Part shown: one piece after another, positions 7,628 to 17,995 of the stretch
Layout of the letters: the number at the start of each line of letters is the position of its first letter
Position numbering within the stretch: the stretch's first letter is position 1
Source: Nakamurella multipartita DSM 44233
GTDB taxonomy: Bacteria > Actinomycetota > Actinomycetes > Mycobacteriales > Nakamurellaceae
Length of the DNA: 64,000 nucleotides
Direction: 5' to 3'
NCBI RefSeq assembly: GCF_000024365.1
Contig: NC_013235.1
Span: forward strand, 3,658,001 to 3,722,000
Notes under the pieces: model-generated
What the model saw: the letters and a program-made list of their open reading frames with translations, nothing else
Databases searched by the model: none
Told to the model about the DNA's origin: nothing
Made by a program: the position numbers and the translations under genes

Positions 7628-10239
7628 CCCGGCATCCCTTCCAACGTGACGACGCCAACCGCCTGCATCGGGCTCGGATGCCAGAAGTGTTGGGCGGCGA
7701 TGGAATCGGCGATCCCGCGAAGCGCGTCGTGCAGGCCTTCGAGCAACGCGAGCAGCTCGCGTCGCGCGCCGTCGTCGTCGATGACGTCCAGATCCTCCGG
7801 CCGGGTCCGGCGCAGGGTGGCGTCGACCTCCTCCAGCTTGCGGACCGGCCGCGAGGTGCCCGACGAGTCGGGCAGGGCGCGCAGGTCGGCCCGGGCGGCG
7901 GCCACCTGGTAGGCCAGCGACCGGGGGTTGCCCACGTCCAGCAGCAGCAGCTCGAGCATGGTCGCCACCTGGATCCGGCCCCGGTAGCGGCGGCGGTAGG
8001 TGACGCCGGACTCGCTGGCCGCCAGCACCGACTCGACCACCAGCGAGTCGGTGGCCGAACTGTGGGAGCGGGTCAGCGTGGCCCGCAGCAGCGCGACCAC
8101 CTGCTGGGCCCGTTCGATCCGCCGGCCCAGATCCAGGAAATACCAGCCGGGGTCGCGGATCATGTTCTCGCTGATCAGCCCGGACAGCGCGAGCATGCCC
8201 GAGAGCACGTCGGATTGCTTAGAGGCCAGCACCACCCCGGCATCCGGGGGCGCGTCGGCCAGTTCCCCGAGGGCCCGGTCGGTGGCCGCCAGCACCATCC
8301 AGGTATCGCCGGAGAGCTGATCGCGCACCGAGCGCGCGGCCTCCCGCAGCCCGGCCAGCGACTGGGCCACCGAGCCGTTCTCCCCCGCGTCCAGCATCAG
8401 GTCGCGGATCCGCCGGGTCGGGTCCTCCTCGGCCGCGAACGCCCGGGTGCCCGACACCGAGGACACCGCGGACAGCAGCACCGGGACGCAGCCGGCTCCG
8501 AGATGCTCGGGCCGGAAACGGAAGTCGTCCACCCGGTACCGGGCTGCGGTGAGCAGCCGGACCAGGTCCTCGGTGCGCTCGGCGTACCGGCCGAGCCAGA
8601 ACATGTCCTCCAGCACGCGCGGCGACGCGGTCGACTCGACGGGTTTGGGGGCCACCAGCGGACCCTCGTAGAGCCAGACCCGACCCTCGCGCCGGTCCGG
8701 CGCCTCGATCCGGGTCGACCGGACCCACACGTCCTTGGCCACGCTGGTCCGGCCGCGGCCGGCGGAGGTCAGTTCGCCGTCCTGAACACGACCCAACGAA
8801 CCGGGCATGGCCACGTAACCGGAGCCGTGGGCGACGGTGAACAGCCGCATGCTGACCTGGCCGGCGGTCAGCCCGTCCGCGGTGGCCATCGGCGCCTCCG
8901 AGAACGGGGCCACGTCCTGGCCCACCCAGGCGGTCGGCTCGGCCTCGATCCGGGCCCGCCAACTCTCCAGCTCGCCGCGGCTCATCATGGCCGGGAACTT
9001 CGAGCGACCGCGGGTGGTCGAGCGCAGCACCATCCGGTCCAGGTTGGCCAGCACGTGACTGCGGCCGGCGTCGTCCCCGCACCAGAACGTCGGCACCGCT
9101 TCGATTTTCAGGCTCTCGCCGAGCACCGTGCGGGCCAGCTTGGGCAGGAACGGGATCAGTCCCGGGTTCTCCAGCACGCCGCTGCCCAGGGTGTTGACCA
9201 CGGTCACGGTGCCGCGCCGACAGGCCTCGGCGAGCCCGACGACGCCCAGCCGGGAGTCCGGACGCAGGTCCAGCGGGTCGGACCAGGCGGCGTCGACCCG
9301 GCGGACCACCACGTCGACCGGCTCGAACCGGCCCATGGACAGCATCCACAAGCGGCCCCGCCGGATGGTCAGGTCGGCGCTTTCCACCAGCGGCACACCC
9401 AGCAGGGAGGCCAGCATGGCCTGGTCGAAGGCCGTCTCCGAGTGCGTGCCCGGGGTGAGCACGACGACCCGCGGATCCTCGGCCTCGCTCGGCGCGACCG
9501 AGGCCAGCGCGGAGCGCATGGTGTGGAAGAACGCGGACAGGCCGCGAGGGGCGGCGCGCCGGAACAACCCGGGCAGCACCTTGGACACCGCCCGTCGGTC
9601 GGCCATCGCATAACCCGCGCCGGACGGAGCCTGGGTCCGATCGCCCAAGGCCAGGAACTCGCCGGTGACGTCCCGGCACACGTCCAGGGCGTGGAAGAAC
9701 AGTTGGTGCGCACCGGGAATGGTGATGCCGTGAGCCGGCCGCAGGTAGTCCGGGTACTGGTAGACCAGTTCGGCCGGCAGCAGGCCGTTCTCGACGAGCT
9801 TGCCGGGTCCGTACAGGTCGGTGAGCATCGCGTCCAGCAGGGTCGAACGCTGGATCAGCCCGGCCTCCAGGCCGGTCCAGTCGCTGTCCCCGACCACCAG
9901 CGGCAGCGGGTCCAGCCGCCACCGCTCGGGCCCGGCCGGCGCACTGTCCGCCGGCCCCCCGGTCGGATCGACCGGGGTGTAGGTGACCCCGTCGTCCTCC
10001 AGCAGCCGATCGACCTGGCCGGCGAGGGCGGCCAGGCCGACCTCGCCGACGGCGTCGATCTCGGCCGCCAGTTCGGCCCAGCCGGGCAGCAGAGCACCGT
10101 CCCGGCCGGTCATCTCGTCGTACCGGCGCGGGTCCTCGACCCCTGGGGTGAACATGCCGCTGCGCCCCAGGTAGGCCTCGACCACGGAGGTCGGGCCGGC
10201 TGGCGGCGGGGGCAGCGGCAGGTTCGCGGGGCCGGTCAT
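7624..10239 (-). CDS. Circularly permuted ATP-grasp plus alpha-E domain protein
   Basis: An 871-residue fusion. The first ~530 residues form a circularly permuted ATP-grasp ligase domain (DUF404/DUF407 type), with YLGRSGMFTPGVEDPRRYDEM near the start and NTLGSGVLENPGLIPFLP further on. The last ~330 residues are an all-helical alpha-E domain that starts near RVLEDMFWLGRYAERTEDLV. In many bacteria these are two separate genes; here, as in Rv2567, they are fused. Predicted role is ATP-dependent peptide-bond formation. The ATG at 10239 is two bases after the stop of the DUF2126 gene, and the 3' end overlaps the transglutaminase gene by four bases. Confidence 0.92.
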   Translation of the reverse strand: MTGPANLPLPPPPAGPTSVVEAYLGRSGMFTPGVEDPRRYDEMTGRDGALLPGWAELAAEIDAVGEVGLAALAGQVDRLLEDDGVTYTPVDPTGGPADSAPAGPERWRLDPLPLVVGDSDWTGLEAGLIQRSTLLDAMLTDLYGPGKLVENGLLPAELVYQYPDYLRPAHGITIPGAHQLFFHALDVCRDVTGEFLALGDRTQAPSGAGYAMADRRAVSKVLPGLFRRAAPRGLSAFFHTMRSALASVAPSEAEDPRVVVLTPGTHSETAFDQAMLASLLGVPLVESADLTIRRGRLWMLSMGRFEPVDVVVRRVDAAWSDPLDLRPDSRLGVVGLAEACRRGTVTVVNTLGSGVLENPGLIPFLPKLARTVLGESLKIEAVPTFWCGDDAGRSHVLANLDRMVLRSTTRGRSKFPAMMSRGELESWRARIEAEPTAWVGQDVAPFSEAPMATADGLTAGQVSMRLFTVAHGSGYVAMPGSLGRVQDGELTSAGRGRTSVAKDVWVRSTRIEAPDRREGRVWLYEGPLVAPKPVESTASPRVLEDMFWLGRYAERTEDLVRLLTAARYRVDDFRFRPEHLGAGCVPVLLSAVSSVSGTRAFAAEEDPTRRIRDLMLDAGENGSVAQSLAGLREAARSVRDQLSGDTWMVLAATDRALGELADAPPDAGVVLASKQSDVLSGMLALSGLISENMIRDPGWYFLDLGRRIERAQQVVALLRATLTRSHSSATDSLVVESVLAASESGVTYRRRYRGRIQVATMLELLLLDVGNPRSLAYQVAAARADLRALPDSSGTSRPVRKLEEVDATLRRTRPEDLDVIDDDGARRELLALLEGLHDALRGIADSIAAQHFWHPSPMQAVGVVTLEGMPG

Positions 10240-10241
10240 GG

Positions 10242-13200
10242 TCACCGGCAGATGGCCCTGGCCCGGCGCAGATCGAGCATGCCCGGGGCGTTGTGGTCGA
10301 CGGCGAGCAGGCCCGCCCGTTCCCGCAACTGGTTGATGTCGATCTCGCCCGGGCTGTGCCCGGCCGCGTCGAACCGGCGGGTCCGCCGCGACTCGGCTTC
10401 CATCGCGTTCACCGGCGGGGTCTCGTAGCTGCGACCGCCCGGATGCGAGACGTGATAGGTGGCCCCGCCCAACGAGACTCCGCTGACCGCGTCGACCACG
10501 TCGAAGACCAGCGGCGAATCCGACGGGATGGTCGGGTGCAGCGAGCTCGGCGGCTGCCAGGCCCGGTAGCGGACGCCGGCGACCAGCAGGCCCGGCACGT
10601 GGGTCGGCTGCAGCGGGACCGGATAGCCGTTGCAGGTCACCCACACCTGCCCGGGACCGGAGGCCCCGGTCAGGCTGACCTGCAGCCGCTCCACCGAGGA
10701 GTCGACGTAGCGGGCGGTGCCGCCGGCGGTGGCCTCCTCCCCCAGCACGTGCCAGGGCTCGATCGCCCAACGCAGCTCCAGGCCCATGCCGCCGACCGTC
10801 ACCGTGCCCAGCCGGGGGAACCGGAACTCGAAGAACGGGTCCAGCCAACTGGTCTGGAAGTCGATGCCGTGCGCCCGCAGATCCGCGGCCACCTCGGCGA
10901 TGTCGGAGATCACATAGTGCGGCAACAGGTATCGGCCGTGCAGGTTGTCCCCGTGCCGGATCAGCGGGGCCCGCAGCGGCTCGTCCCAGAACCGGGACAC
11001 CAGCGATCGCACCAGCAGGGCCTGCACCAGCGCCATCTGGGCGTGCGGCGGCATCTCGAAGCCGCGCAGTTCCAGCAGCCCGAGCCGGCCGCGGGCCGAG
11101 TCCGGGCTGTAGAGCTTGTCGATGCAGAACTCGGCGCGGTGGGTGTTGCCGGTCAGGTCGGTCAGCAGGTGCCGCAGCGCCCGGTCCACCACCCACGGCG
11201 CGGCCGACCCGTCGGGCCGGCCACCCGCCCGGGCGATCGCCCGCTCGATCTCCGAGAACGCGATCTCCATCTCGTACAGCGACTCGGGCCGGCCCTCGTC
11301 GGCCCGCGGGGCCTGCGAGGTCGGGCCGATGAACTGACCGGAGAACAGGTAGGACAGGGCCGGGTGCCGCTGCCAGTGGGTCAGCAGCGAGACCAGCAGG
11401 TCCGGTCGGCGCAGCAACGGCGACTCGGCCGGGGTCGCGCCACCGACGGTGATGTGGTTGCCGCCGCCGGTCCCCCGATGGCTGCCGTCGACCGCGAACG
11501 TCTCGGTGCCCAGCCGGCTCAGCCGGGCCTGCTCGTACAGCGTGGTGGTCAGCGCGACCTGCTCGTCCCAGCCGGCCACCGGCTGGACGTTGACCTCGAT
11601 GACGCCCGGATCCGGCGTCACCGACAGGGTTTTCAGGCGCGGGTCGTTGGGCGGCGGGTAACCCTCCAGCACCAGCGGCAGGCCCAGGCTGGACGCGGCG
11701 TGGTCGATGGCGCCGATCAGTTCGACCCACGGGTCGAGCTCCTGGATCGGCGGCAGGAACACGTGGATCAGGCCGCCGCGGGCCTCGATCACCAGGGCGG
11801 TGGTCGGCGCGCCGGTCGCCTCGACCACGATCGCCCGCGGCCGGTGCAGCTGGGTGGCCGGCAGCTCCGGCTTGGCCTCCAGCGGATCCGGGTCGACCGG
11901 CGGTTCCGGCTCCTGCCAGGAGATGGCGTCCAGCGGCAGCCGCAGCCCGGCCGGAGAATCGCCGGGCACCAGCACGATCCGGCCGCGGCGCAGCCGCCAG
12001 TCGGCGCTGGCCCAGCCGACGGTGGCCGGCTCGGCCGCCGCGTCGTCGGGATCGCCCCGGTCCTCGGCCGGGGCGGCCAGTCGATGCAGCGGCAGCACGA
12101 ACGCGGTCGGCGTCTCCACCGATTCATCGAGCGTGGTCAGCAATTCGGCCCGGGCGTCCGGTGAGTCGTCGGTCAGGTCCTGGCTGACCGGCTCCCCGGC
12201 CGGCAGCCGGACCAGCGCGGCCAGCTTGGCCAGCGGGTCCTCGAAGGCCGGTCGCACCTGGGACTGGGGCAGTCCGAAGTAGGCGGCGATGGACTCGGCG
12301 AAGGCGCCGGCCTCCGCGACGCCCGCGTCCCGCCGCTGGTCGCCGGCGTCCGGCGCCGCCCCCGACGCCAAGCTGTCCGACGGCTCGGCCCACGGATCGG
12401 CGAACAGGCTCGGATCGGACCACAGCGGCTGGCCGTCGGCCCGCCAGTGCAGCACGATCTGCCAACGCGGCAGCGGCTCGCCCGGGTACCACTTGCCCTG
12501 CCCACGATGCACGATGCCGTTCGCCGCGTAGATGCCACGCAGCCGCTGGGCCAGCACGCCGGCCCGTTCCCGCTTCTGCGGGCCGTCCGCGGCGATCGTC
12601 CATTCCGGCGCGGTCAGGTCGTCGATGGAGACGAAGGTGGGTTCGCCGCCCATGGTCAGCCGCACGTCCGCCTCGGTCAGCCGGCGGTCGACCTCCTGGC
12701 CGACCTTCTGCACGGCCACCCACTGTTCGGAGATGTAGGGCAGGGTGACCCGCGGGTCCTCGTGCACCCGCCGGACGACGTTGGAGTACTCCAGCGTGGT
12801 CTGCGCGATCCCGGTCGACCCGCTGATCGCCGCGGCCGTGGAGGGGTGCGGCGTGGCCGACAGCGGGATGTGGCCCTCGCCGGCGAACAGCCCCGAGGTG
12901 GGGTCCATGCCGATCCAGCCGGCGCCCGGGATGTAGACCTCGGCCCAGGCGTGCAGGTCGGTGAAGTCGGCGGCCGGGCCGGACGGGCCGTCCAGCGACG
13001 GCACGTCGGAGGTCAGCTGCACCAGGTAGCCGGAGACGAAACGCGCGGCCAGGCCCAGCTCGCGCAGCAGCGAGACCAGCAACCAGGCCGAGTCCCGGCA
13101 GGACCCGATCGCCGTGGACAGGGTGTGGTCCGGGGTCTGCACGCCCGGCTCCATCCGCACCGAGTAACCCACCGAGCGCTGCACCGCGGCGTTGATCTGG

Positions 13201-13661
13201 ACCAGGAAGTCCACGATCCGGGTCTGGTCGGCGACCGTGAAGTCCTTGAGCCAGCCGCGAACCAGTGGCCCCGGCCCGCTGCCCGGGCCGCCCTCGTCGA
13301 CCGGCCGCAGGTACGGCTCCAGGTCGGCGGCCAGCTCGGCCGGGTAGGTGAAGCCGTAGTGCTCGGCGTAGTCCTCGATGAAGAAGTCGAACGGGTTGAC
13401 CACGGCCAGGTCGGCGACCAGGCCGACGGTGATGGTCAGCTCGCGGGCCCGCTCCGGGAACACCAGCCGGGCCATGAAGTTGCCGAACGGATCCTGCTGC
13501 CAGTTCACGAAGTGGTTGGCCGGCTCGACGGTCAGCGAGTACGACTCGATCGTGGTCCGCGAATGCGGCGCCGGCCGCAGCCGGACCACGTGCGGGTGGA
13601 TCGTCACCAAACGGTCGAAGCGGTAGGACGTGCGGTGCTCGAGCGCCACCTTGATGCCCAC
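10242..13661 (-). CDS. DUF2126 protein with N-terminal transglutaminase domain
   Basis: A 1139-residue protein, first gene of the three-gene operon. Residues 1-270 are a transglutaminase-like module with intact Cys188 (GSCRDSAWLL), His237 (LHAWAEVYIP) and Asp253 (GMDPTSGL). The remaining ~850 residues are the DUF2126 region, for example TMGGEPTFVSIDD, VEVNVQPVAGWDEQ and GTGGGNHITVGG. This region has been related to a carboxylate-amine ligase or glutamine-synthetase-like fold. The GTG at 13661 follows GAAGGGAG. It is the counterpart of Rv2566. The combination predicts a peptide or amide synthesis and cleavage pathway whose product is unknown. Confidence 0.92.
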   Translation of the reverse strand: MGIKVALEHRTSYRFDRLVTIHPHVVRLRPAPHSRTTIESYSLTVEPANHFVNWQQDPFGNFMARLVFPERARELTITVGLVADLAVVNPFDFFIEDYAEHYGFTYPAELAADLEPYLRPVDEGGPGSGPGPLVRGWLKDFTVADQTRIVDFLVQINAAVQRSVGYSVRMEPGVQTPDHTLSTAIGSCRDSAWLLVSLLRELGLAARFVSGYLVQLTSDVPSLDGPSGPAADFTDLHAWAEVYIPGAGWIGMDPTSGLFAGEGHIPLSATPHPSTAAAISGSTGIAQTTLEYSNVVRRVHEDPRVTLPYISEQWVAVQKVGQEVDRRLTEADVRLTMGGEPTFVSIDDLTAPEWTIAADGPQKRERAGVLAQRLRGIYAANGIVHRGQGKWYPGEPLPRWQIVLHWRADGQPLWSDPSLFADPWAEPSDSLASGAAPDAGDQRRDAGVAEAGAFAESIAAYFGLPQSQVRPAFEDPLAKLAALVRLPAGEPVSQDLTDDSPDARAELLTTLDESVETPTAFVLPLHRLAAPAEDRGDPDDAAAEPATVGWASADWRLRRGRIVLVPGDSPAGLRLPLDAISWQEPEPPVDPDPLEAKPELPATQLHRPRAIVVEATGAPTTALVIEARGGLIHVFLPPIQELDPWVELIGAIDHAASSLGLPLVLEGYPPPNDPRLKTLSVTPDPGVIEVNVQPVAGWDEQVALTTTLYEQARLSRLGTETFAVDGSHRGTGGGNHITVGGATPAESPLLRRPDLLVSLLTHWQRHPALSYLFSGQFIGPTSQAPRADEGRPESLYEMEIAFSEIERAIARAGGRPDGSAAPWVVDRALRHLLTDLTGNTHRAEFCIDKLYSPDSARGRLGLLELRGFEMPPHAQMALVQALLVRSLVSRFWDEPLRAPLIRHGDNLHGRYLLPHYVISDIAEVAADLRAHGIDFQTSWLDPFFEFRFPRLGTVTVGGMGLELRWAIEPWHVLGEEATAGGTARYVDSSVERLQVSLTGASGPGQVWVTCNGYPVPLQPTHVPGLLVAGVRYRAWQPPSSLHPTIPSDSPLVFDVVDAVSGVSLGGATYHVSHPGGRSYETPPVNAMEAESRRTRRFDAAGHSPGEIDINQLRERAGLLAVDHNAPGMLDLRRARAICR

Positions 13662-13764
13662 GCTGCTCCCTTCTCCATGTCGCCGGGCCCCAGGCCTGGT
13701 CGGTCGCACACTCTAGGCACGGTGTGTTTCGACCGTGTGTTGACGCCGAGCCGGGCGCCGCCGG

Positions 13765-15564
13765 TCAGCTGGGCGTGCTCGACTCGGTCGCCTTGGCCGG
13801 CTTGGGCGGCACGTAGTCCACCCCGGCCTCCTTGCGCTGCTCCGGGGTGATCGGCGCGGGGGCCGCGGTCAGCGGATCGAAGCCGCCGCCGGACTTGGGG
13901 AAGGCGATGACCTCGCGCAGCGACGTCGCCTTGGCCAGCAGCATGACGATCCGGTCCCAGCCGAAGGCGATGCCGCCGTGCGGCGGGGCGCCGAAGCTGA
14001 ACGCCTCCAGCAGGAACCCGAACTTGGTCTGGGCGTCCTCGGGGGTCAGCCCCATCACGGCGAAGACGCGTTCCTGCACGTCGGCCCGATGGATACGGAT
14101 CGAGCCGCCGCCGATCTCGTTGCCGTTGCAGACGATGTCGTAGGCGTAGGCCAGCGCCGAGCCCGGGTCGGTGTCGAAGGTGTCCAGGCACTCGGGCTTG
14201 GGCGAGGTGAACGCGTGGTGCACGGCGGTCCAGGTGCTGCCGGCGCCGCCGACCGTCACATCGTCGGTCTCGTCGGTGCGCTCGAACAGGGGCGCGTCGA
14301 CCACCCACACGAACGACCAGGCGTCCTCGTCGATCAGCCCGCCGCGCCGGCCGATCTCCAGCCGGGCCGCGCCGAGCAGCTCCTGGGTGGACCTGCGGGT
14401 GCCGGCGCCGAAGAACACCGCGTCGCCCGGCTCGGCGCCGACCGCCGCGGCCAGCCCGGCCCGCTCGTCCTCGGAGATGTTCTTGGCCACCGGGCCGCCC
14501 AGGGTTCCATCGGCGGCGATGGTGACGTAGGCCAGACCGCGGGCGCCGCGCTGCTTGGCCCACTCCTGCCAGGCGTCGAAGCCGCGGCGGGGCGTGCTGG
14601 CGCCGCCCTTCTGCACGACGGCCCCGACGTAGGGCGCCTGGAAGACCCGGAACGGGGTGCTGGCGAAGTAGTCGGTCAGTTCGGTGAGCTGCAGGTCGAA
14701 CCGCAGGTCGGGCTTGTCCGAACCGTACTTGTCCATCGCCTCGCGGAAGCTGATCCGCGGGATGGGCGTGCTGATCTCGTGCCCGATCAGCCGCCACAGG
14801 CTGGCGATCACCTGCTCGCCGATGGCGATCACGTCGTCCTGCTCGACGAAGGACATCTCGATGTCGAGCTGGGTGAACTCGGGCTGCCGGTCGGCGCGGA
14901 AGTCCTCGTCCCGGTAGCAGCGGGCGATCTGGTAGTACCGCTCCATCCCGGCCACCATCAGCAGCTGCTTGAACAGCTGCGGCGACTGCGGCAGCGCGTA
15001 CCAGGAACCGGGCCGCAGGCGGGCCGGAACCAGGAAGTCGCGGGCCCCTTCGGGGGTGCTGCGGGTCAGCGTCGGGGTCTCGATCTCCACGAAGCCGGCG
15101 TCGTCGAGCACGTCCCGGGCCGCCCGGCTGACCTTGGCCCGCAGCCGCAGCGCGTGCGCCGGGGCCGCCCGGCGCAGGTCCAGGTAGCGGTACTTGAGCC
15201 GGGTCTCCTCGCCGACCGAGATCGTGTCGTCGATCTGGAAGGGCAGCGGCGCGGACTCCGAGAGCACCTCCAGGGTGAGGGCCTCGACCTCGATCGCGCC
15301 GGTGGGCAGGTCGGGGTTCTCGTTGCCGGCCGGCCGGATGGCCACGGTCCCGGTCACCCGCACGCAGTACTCGCTGCGCAGCTGGTGCGCGGCGGCCAGT
15401 ACCTCGCCCGAGTGGAACACTACCTGGGCCACCCCGGAGGCGTCCCGCAGGTCGATGAAGATGACGCCGCCGTGATCGCGTCGACGAGCCACCCAACCGG
15501 CCAGGGTGACGGTGGTGCCGTCGTCGGTGGGGCGCAGGGAACCGGCGTTGCGATCGCGGAGCAC
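13765..15564 (-). CDS. aspS: Aspartyl-tRNA synthetase
   Basis: A 599-residue class II synthetase that charges tRNA(Asp), or both tRNA(Asp) and tRNA(Asn) in bacteria lacking AsnRS. Order: OB-fold anticodon domain at residues 1-105 ([22 protein letters not shown]), catalytic core from about 125 with motif 2 ([20 protein letters not shown]), the bacterial GAD insertion at about 290-415, and motif 3 ([12 protein letters not shown]) near residue 540. Length is normal. The C-terminal tail after residue 570 is Lys/Pro-rich and non-conserved. It stands 103 bases before the DUF2126 operon on the same strand. Confidence 0.98.
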   Translation of the reverse strand: MLRDRNAGSLRPTDDGTTVTLAGWVARRRDHGGVIFIDLRDASGVAQVVFHSGEVLAAAHQLRSEYCVRVTGTVAIRPAGNENPDLPTGAIEVEALTLEVLSESAPLPFQIDDTISVGEETRLKYRYLDLRRAAPAHALRLRAKVSRAARDVLDDAGFVEIETPTLTRSTPEGARDFLVPARLRPGSWYALPQSPQLFKQLLMVAGMERYYQIARCYRDEDFRADRQPEFTQLDIEMSFVEQDDVIAIGEQVIASLWRLIGHEISTPIPRISFREAMDKYGSDKPDLRFDLQLTELTDYFASTPFRVFQAPYVGAVVQKGGASTPRRGFDAWQEWAKQRGARGLAYVTIAADGTLGGPVAKNISEDERAGLAAAVGAEPGDAVFFGAGTRRSTQELLGAARLEIGRRGGLIDEDAWSFVWVVDAPLFERTDETDDVTVGGAGSTWTAVHHAFTSPKPECLDTFDTDPGSALAYAYDIVCNGNEIGGGSIRIHRADVQERVFAVMGLTPEDAQTKFGFLLEAFSFGAPPHGGIAFGWDRIVMLLAKATSLREVIAFPKSGGGFDPLTAAPAPITPEQRKEAGVDYVPPKPAKATESSTPS

Positions 15565-15637
15565 AGAGGATTCCTTCGGGCTGGTGTCGAGGACCCGCTG
15601 ATCCTACGGCCGGAGCCGGTCCGGCCCGTGCGACCGG

Positions 15638-16696
15638 TCAGCCCGCGGCACCCACCCGGGAGTAGGCCTGGGCGATCAGGTCCATCGAGGCGAGCTTGGC
15701 CGGCAGGCTGTAGGCCCGGGTGGAGATGATCATCTCGCGCACGCCGTAGCGCTGGGCGAGCTCGTCCAGCCCGGCCGCCACCTGCTCGGCCGAGCCCACC
15801 ACCTCGGTGCGCCCCATCGCCCGCAGCAGGTCCAACTCGGCCGGCGAGTAGGGGTAGGCGGCAGCCTGCTCCGGCGACGGAATCTCCTGCAGCCGGCCCG
15901 AGCGCAACAGCAGCATCGACAGGGCGCCGGCTCGCGCTTCGTAGCGGGCCCGCTCCTCGGTGTCGGCGGCCAGCGCGCTGACGCCGATCATCGGGTAGGG
16001 CTCGGCCAGCACGTCCGAGGGCCGGAACTGGGACCGGTACAGATCCAGCGCGGCCCCGGTGTTGCCCCCGGCGCCGGCGAAGTGGTGGGCGAAGGCGTAG
16101 GGCAGGCCGAGCCGGGCGGCCAACCGGGCGCCGTAGTCCGAGGAGCCCAGGATGTACAGCGGCACCGGGATCGCCGGGGTGGTCCGGATCGCCGCGAACG
16201 GGTGGTCGGCCGGGAAGTCGCGCCGCATGAAGTGCACCAGCTCGTCGATCTGGTCGGCGAAGTCGTCCGGTCCCGACGGGTCCATCCGGCGGCGCAACGC
16301 GTAGGCGGTCAGCTGATCCGATCCGGGCGCCCGGCCCAGCCCCAGATCGATGCGTCCGGGATGCAGCGCGGCCAACGTGCCGAACTGCTCGGCGATCACC
16401 ATCGGCGCGTGGTTGGGCAGCATCACCCCGCCCGAGCCGAGCCGGATGGTCGAGGTGTGCGCGCCCAGGTGGGCCAGCAGGACGGCCGGTGCGGCGGAGG
16501 CCACGGCCGGCATCCCGTGGTGCTCGGCGACCCAGAAGCGGTGATAGCCCAGCTCTTCGGCCCGGACGGCGAGCGCGGTGGTGGCGGCCAGTGCGTCGCC
16601 GACCGAGGTGCCGACGCCGACGCCGGCCAGGTCCAGGACGGACAGCCGAACGCCGGCGGTCGTGGTCAAGGCGCTGGCGAGCTCAGGAGTATTCAC
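15638..16696 (-). CDS. LLM class flavin-dependent oxidoreductase
   Basis: A 352-residue bacterial luciferase-like protein that would use FMNH2 or F420H2 to oxidise or reduce an unknown small molecule. Signatures: RLSVLDLAGVGVG at the N-terminus, FWVAEHHGMPAVASAAPAVL near residue 50, and RIDLGLGRAPGSD near residue 115, which matches the group-1 'MsnO8-like' branch. The GTG at 16696 overlaps the stop of the sigma-factor gene by 14 bases. The frame is open further upstream but overlaps the sigma gene and lacks similarity. Overlap implies co-translation with the sigma factor; a functional link is not established. Confidence 0.9.
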   Translation of the reverse strand: MNTPELASALTTTAGVRLSVLDLAGVGVGTSVGDALAATTALAVRAEELGYHRFWVAEHHGMPAVASAAPAVLLAHLGAHTSTIRLGSGGVMLPNHAPMVIAEQFGTLAALHPGRIDLGLGRAPGSDQLTAYALRRRMDPSGPDDFADQIDELVHFMRRDFPADHPFAAIRTTPAIPVPLYILGSSDYGARLAARLGLPYAFAHHFAGAGGNTGAALDLYRSQFRPSDVLAEPYPMIGVSALAADTEERARYEARAGALSMLLLRSGRLQEIPSPEQAAAYPYSPAELDLLRAMGRTEVVGSAEQVAAGLDELAQRYGVREMIISTRAYSLPAKLASMDLIAQAYSRVGAAG

Positions 16697-17981
16697 GCTC
16701 AGTGGCAACCACGGCCGGGGCGCGACTGTTCCCGGCCCGCTCGGTGAAATACGCCCGTTCCGCGTCGGTGCGCCCGGTCGCGGCCGCCGCCTGCCAGGCC
16801 CGCACGGCGTCCTCGGGCCGGCCGGCCCGCTCGAGCAGCTGGGCGCGGGCGGCATGGGCGTACGGGTAGCGGTTCAGGACCCCGTCCGCCATCACCCCGT
16901 CGAGGTCGGCCAGCCCGACCTGCGGACCGTAGAGGTAGGACACCGCCACGCACCGGCCCAGCGCGTGCGTGTGGCTGGGCTCGGCCGTCAGCAGCAGGCC
17001 GTAGAGCTGCACGATCAGCCGCCAGTCGGTGTCGGCGAACGAGGACGCCCGGGTGTGCGCCGCCGAGATCGCCGCCTGCAACGCCAGCGGCCCGGGCCGG
17101 GCGCCGGCCACGATGCCCTGGGCCAGGGCCAGCTCGGACAGGGCCAGGCCCTCGTCCGCCAGCGCTCGGTCCCAGGCCGTGCGGTCCGCGTCGGCCAGCA
17201 GCACCTGCCGGCCGTCGACGATGCGGCTGCTCGACCGGGCCTGGCCGAGCAGCACCAGCGCGAGCAGACCGGTGATCTCGGCGTCCTTGGGGCGCTGCCG
17301 GTGCAACGTGCGGGTCAGGTGCACGGCCCGGCCGGTCAGGTCCTCGTCGGTCAGCTCGGCGCCGTCGGCCGCCGTGTGACCCAGGGTGTAGGCCAAGTGC
17401 AGCACGCGGCAGACCGCCGGCAGCCGCGCGTCGACCGTCGCGTCGTCCGGCAGGTCCAGCCGCGGACCGGCCGCGGCCAGCTTCTTGCGGGCCCGGGTCA
17501 GCCGGGCCGCCATCGTCGGCGTGCTGACCAGGTGGGCCGCCGCGATGGCCGCCGTGCTGGCCCCGCACGCCCATTTGAGGGTGAGCGCGATCTGATCGGA
17601 CTCGGGCAGCCGGGGATCGGCGCACAGCACCACCAGGCGCAGTTCCTCGTCCCCGATGACCCCGACGTCGATGCCGCTGTCCGCGGCCGGGTGCGGTTGC
17701 GGCGGCAGCATCCGCAGGGCCAGCCGGCGACCCAGTGAGTCGCGGCGCAGCCGATCCAGGGCCTTGCGCCGGGCGACGGTGATCAGCCAGGCCTCCGGCG
17801 ACTCGGGAACGCCGGTCCGCGGCCAGGTCTCGACCGCCGACAGGAAAGCCTCGGCGGTCGCCTCCTCGGCGATGTCGGCGTCGGCCACCGCCCGCAGGGT
17901 AACGGCCAGGACCCGGCCGGACAGTTCCGTCCGGGCCCTGGCCACCGCGACCCCGGCCGCAGCGGCCGCGCCGGTGCTCAC
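16683..17981 (-). CDS. ECF42-type RNA polymerase sigma factor with long C-terminal helical domain
   Basis: A 432-residue sigma factor. Residues ~10-90 contain region 2 (DIAEEATAEAFLSAVETWP and PEAWLITVARRKALDRLRRD). Region 4 follows at about 115-180 (CADPRLPESDQIALTLKWACG). The remaining ~230 residues are TPR-like helices (LAYTLGHTAADG and similar) that mark the ECF42 and relatives group, which lacks an anti-sigma factor. The GTG at 17981 lies 14 bases after a YciI gene, the standard ECF42 partner. Published ECF42 factors drive their own YciI-sigma operon; a matching promoter is present at 18417-18443. Signal and regulon are unknown. Confidence 0.92.
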   Translation of the reverse strand: MSTGAAAAAGVAVARARTELSGRVLAVTLRAVADADIAEEATAEAFLSAVETWPRTGVPESPEAWLITVARRKALDRLRRDSLGRRLALRMLPPQPHPAADSGIDVGVIGDEELRLVVLCADPRLPESDQIALTLKWACGASTAAIAAAHLVSTPTMAARLTRARKKLAAAGPRLDLPDDATVDARLPAVCRVLHLAYTLGHTAADGAELTDEDLTGRAVHLTRTLHRQRPKDAEITGLLALVLLGQARSSSRIVDGRQVLLADADRTAWDRALADEGLALSELALAQGIVAGARPGPLALQAAISAAHTRASSFADTDWRLIVQLYGLLLTAEPSHTHALGRCVAVSYLYGPQVGLADLDGVMADGVLNRYPYAHAARAQLLERAGRPEDAVRAWQAAAATGRTDAERAYFTERAGNSRAPAVVATEREYS

Positions 17982-17995
17982 CGGACCACGAGCCC

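Noticed and set aside
7678-10428. Very long plus-strand open frame opposite the ATP-grasp/alpha-E gene
   Set aside because: An antisense shadow of a GC-rich gene; composition is Gly/Arg/His/Gln-rich with no domain. The same applies to many long frames opposite rel, aspS and DUF2126.
13690-13745. ACGGTGTG/ACCGTGTG repeats before the DUF2126 gene as an operator
   Set aside because: Imperfect direct repeats without symmetry or a clear promoter; likely chance.
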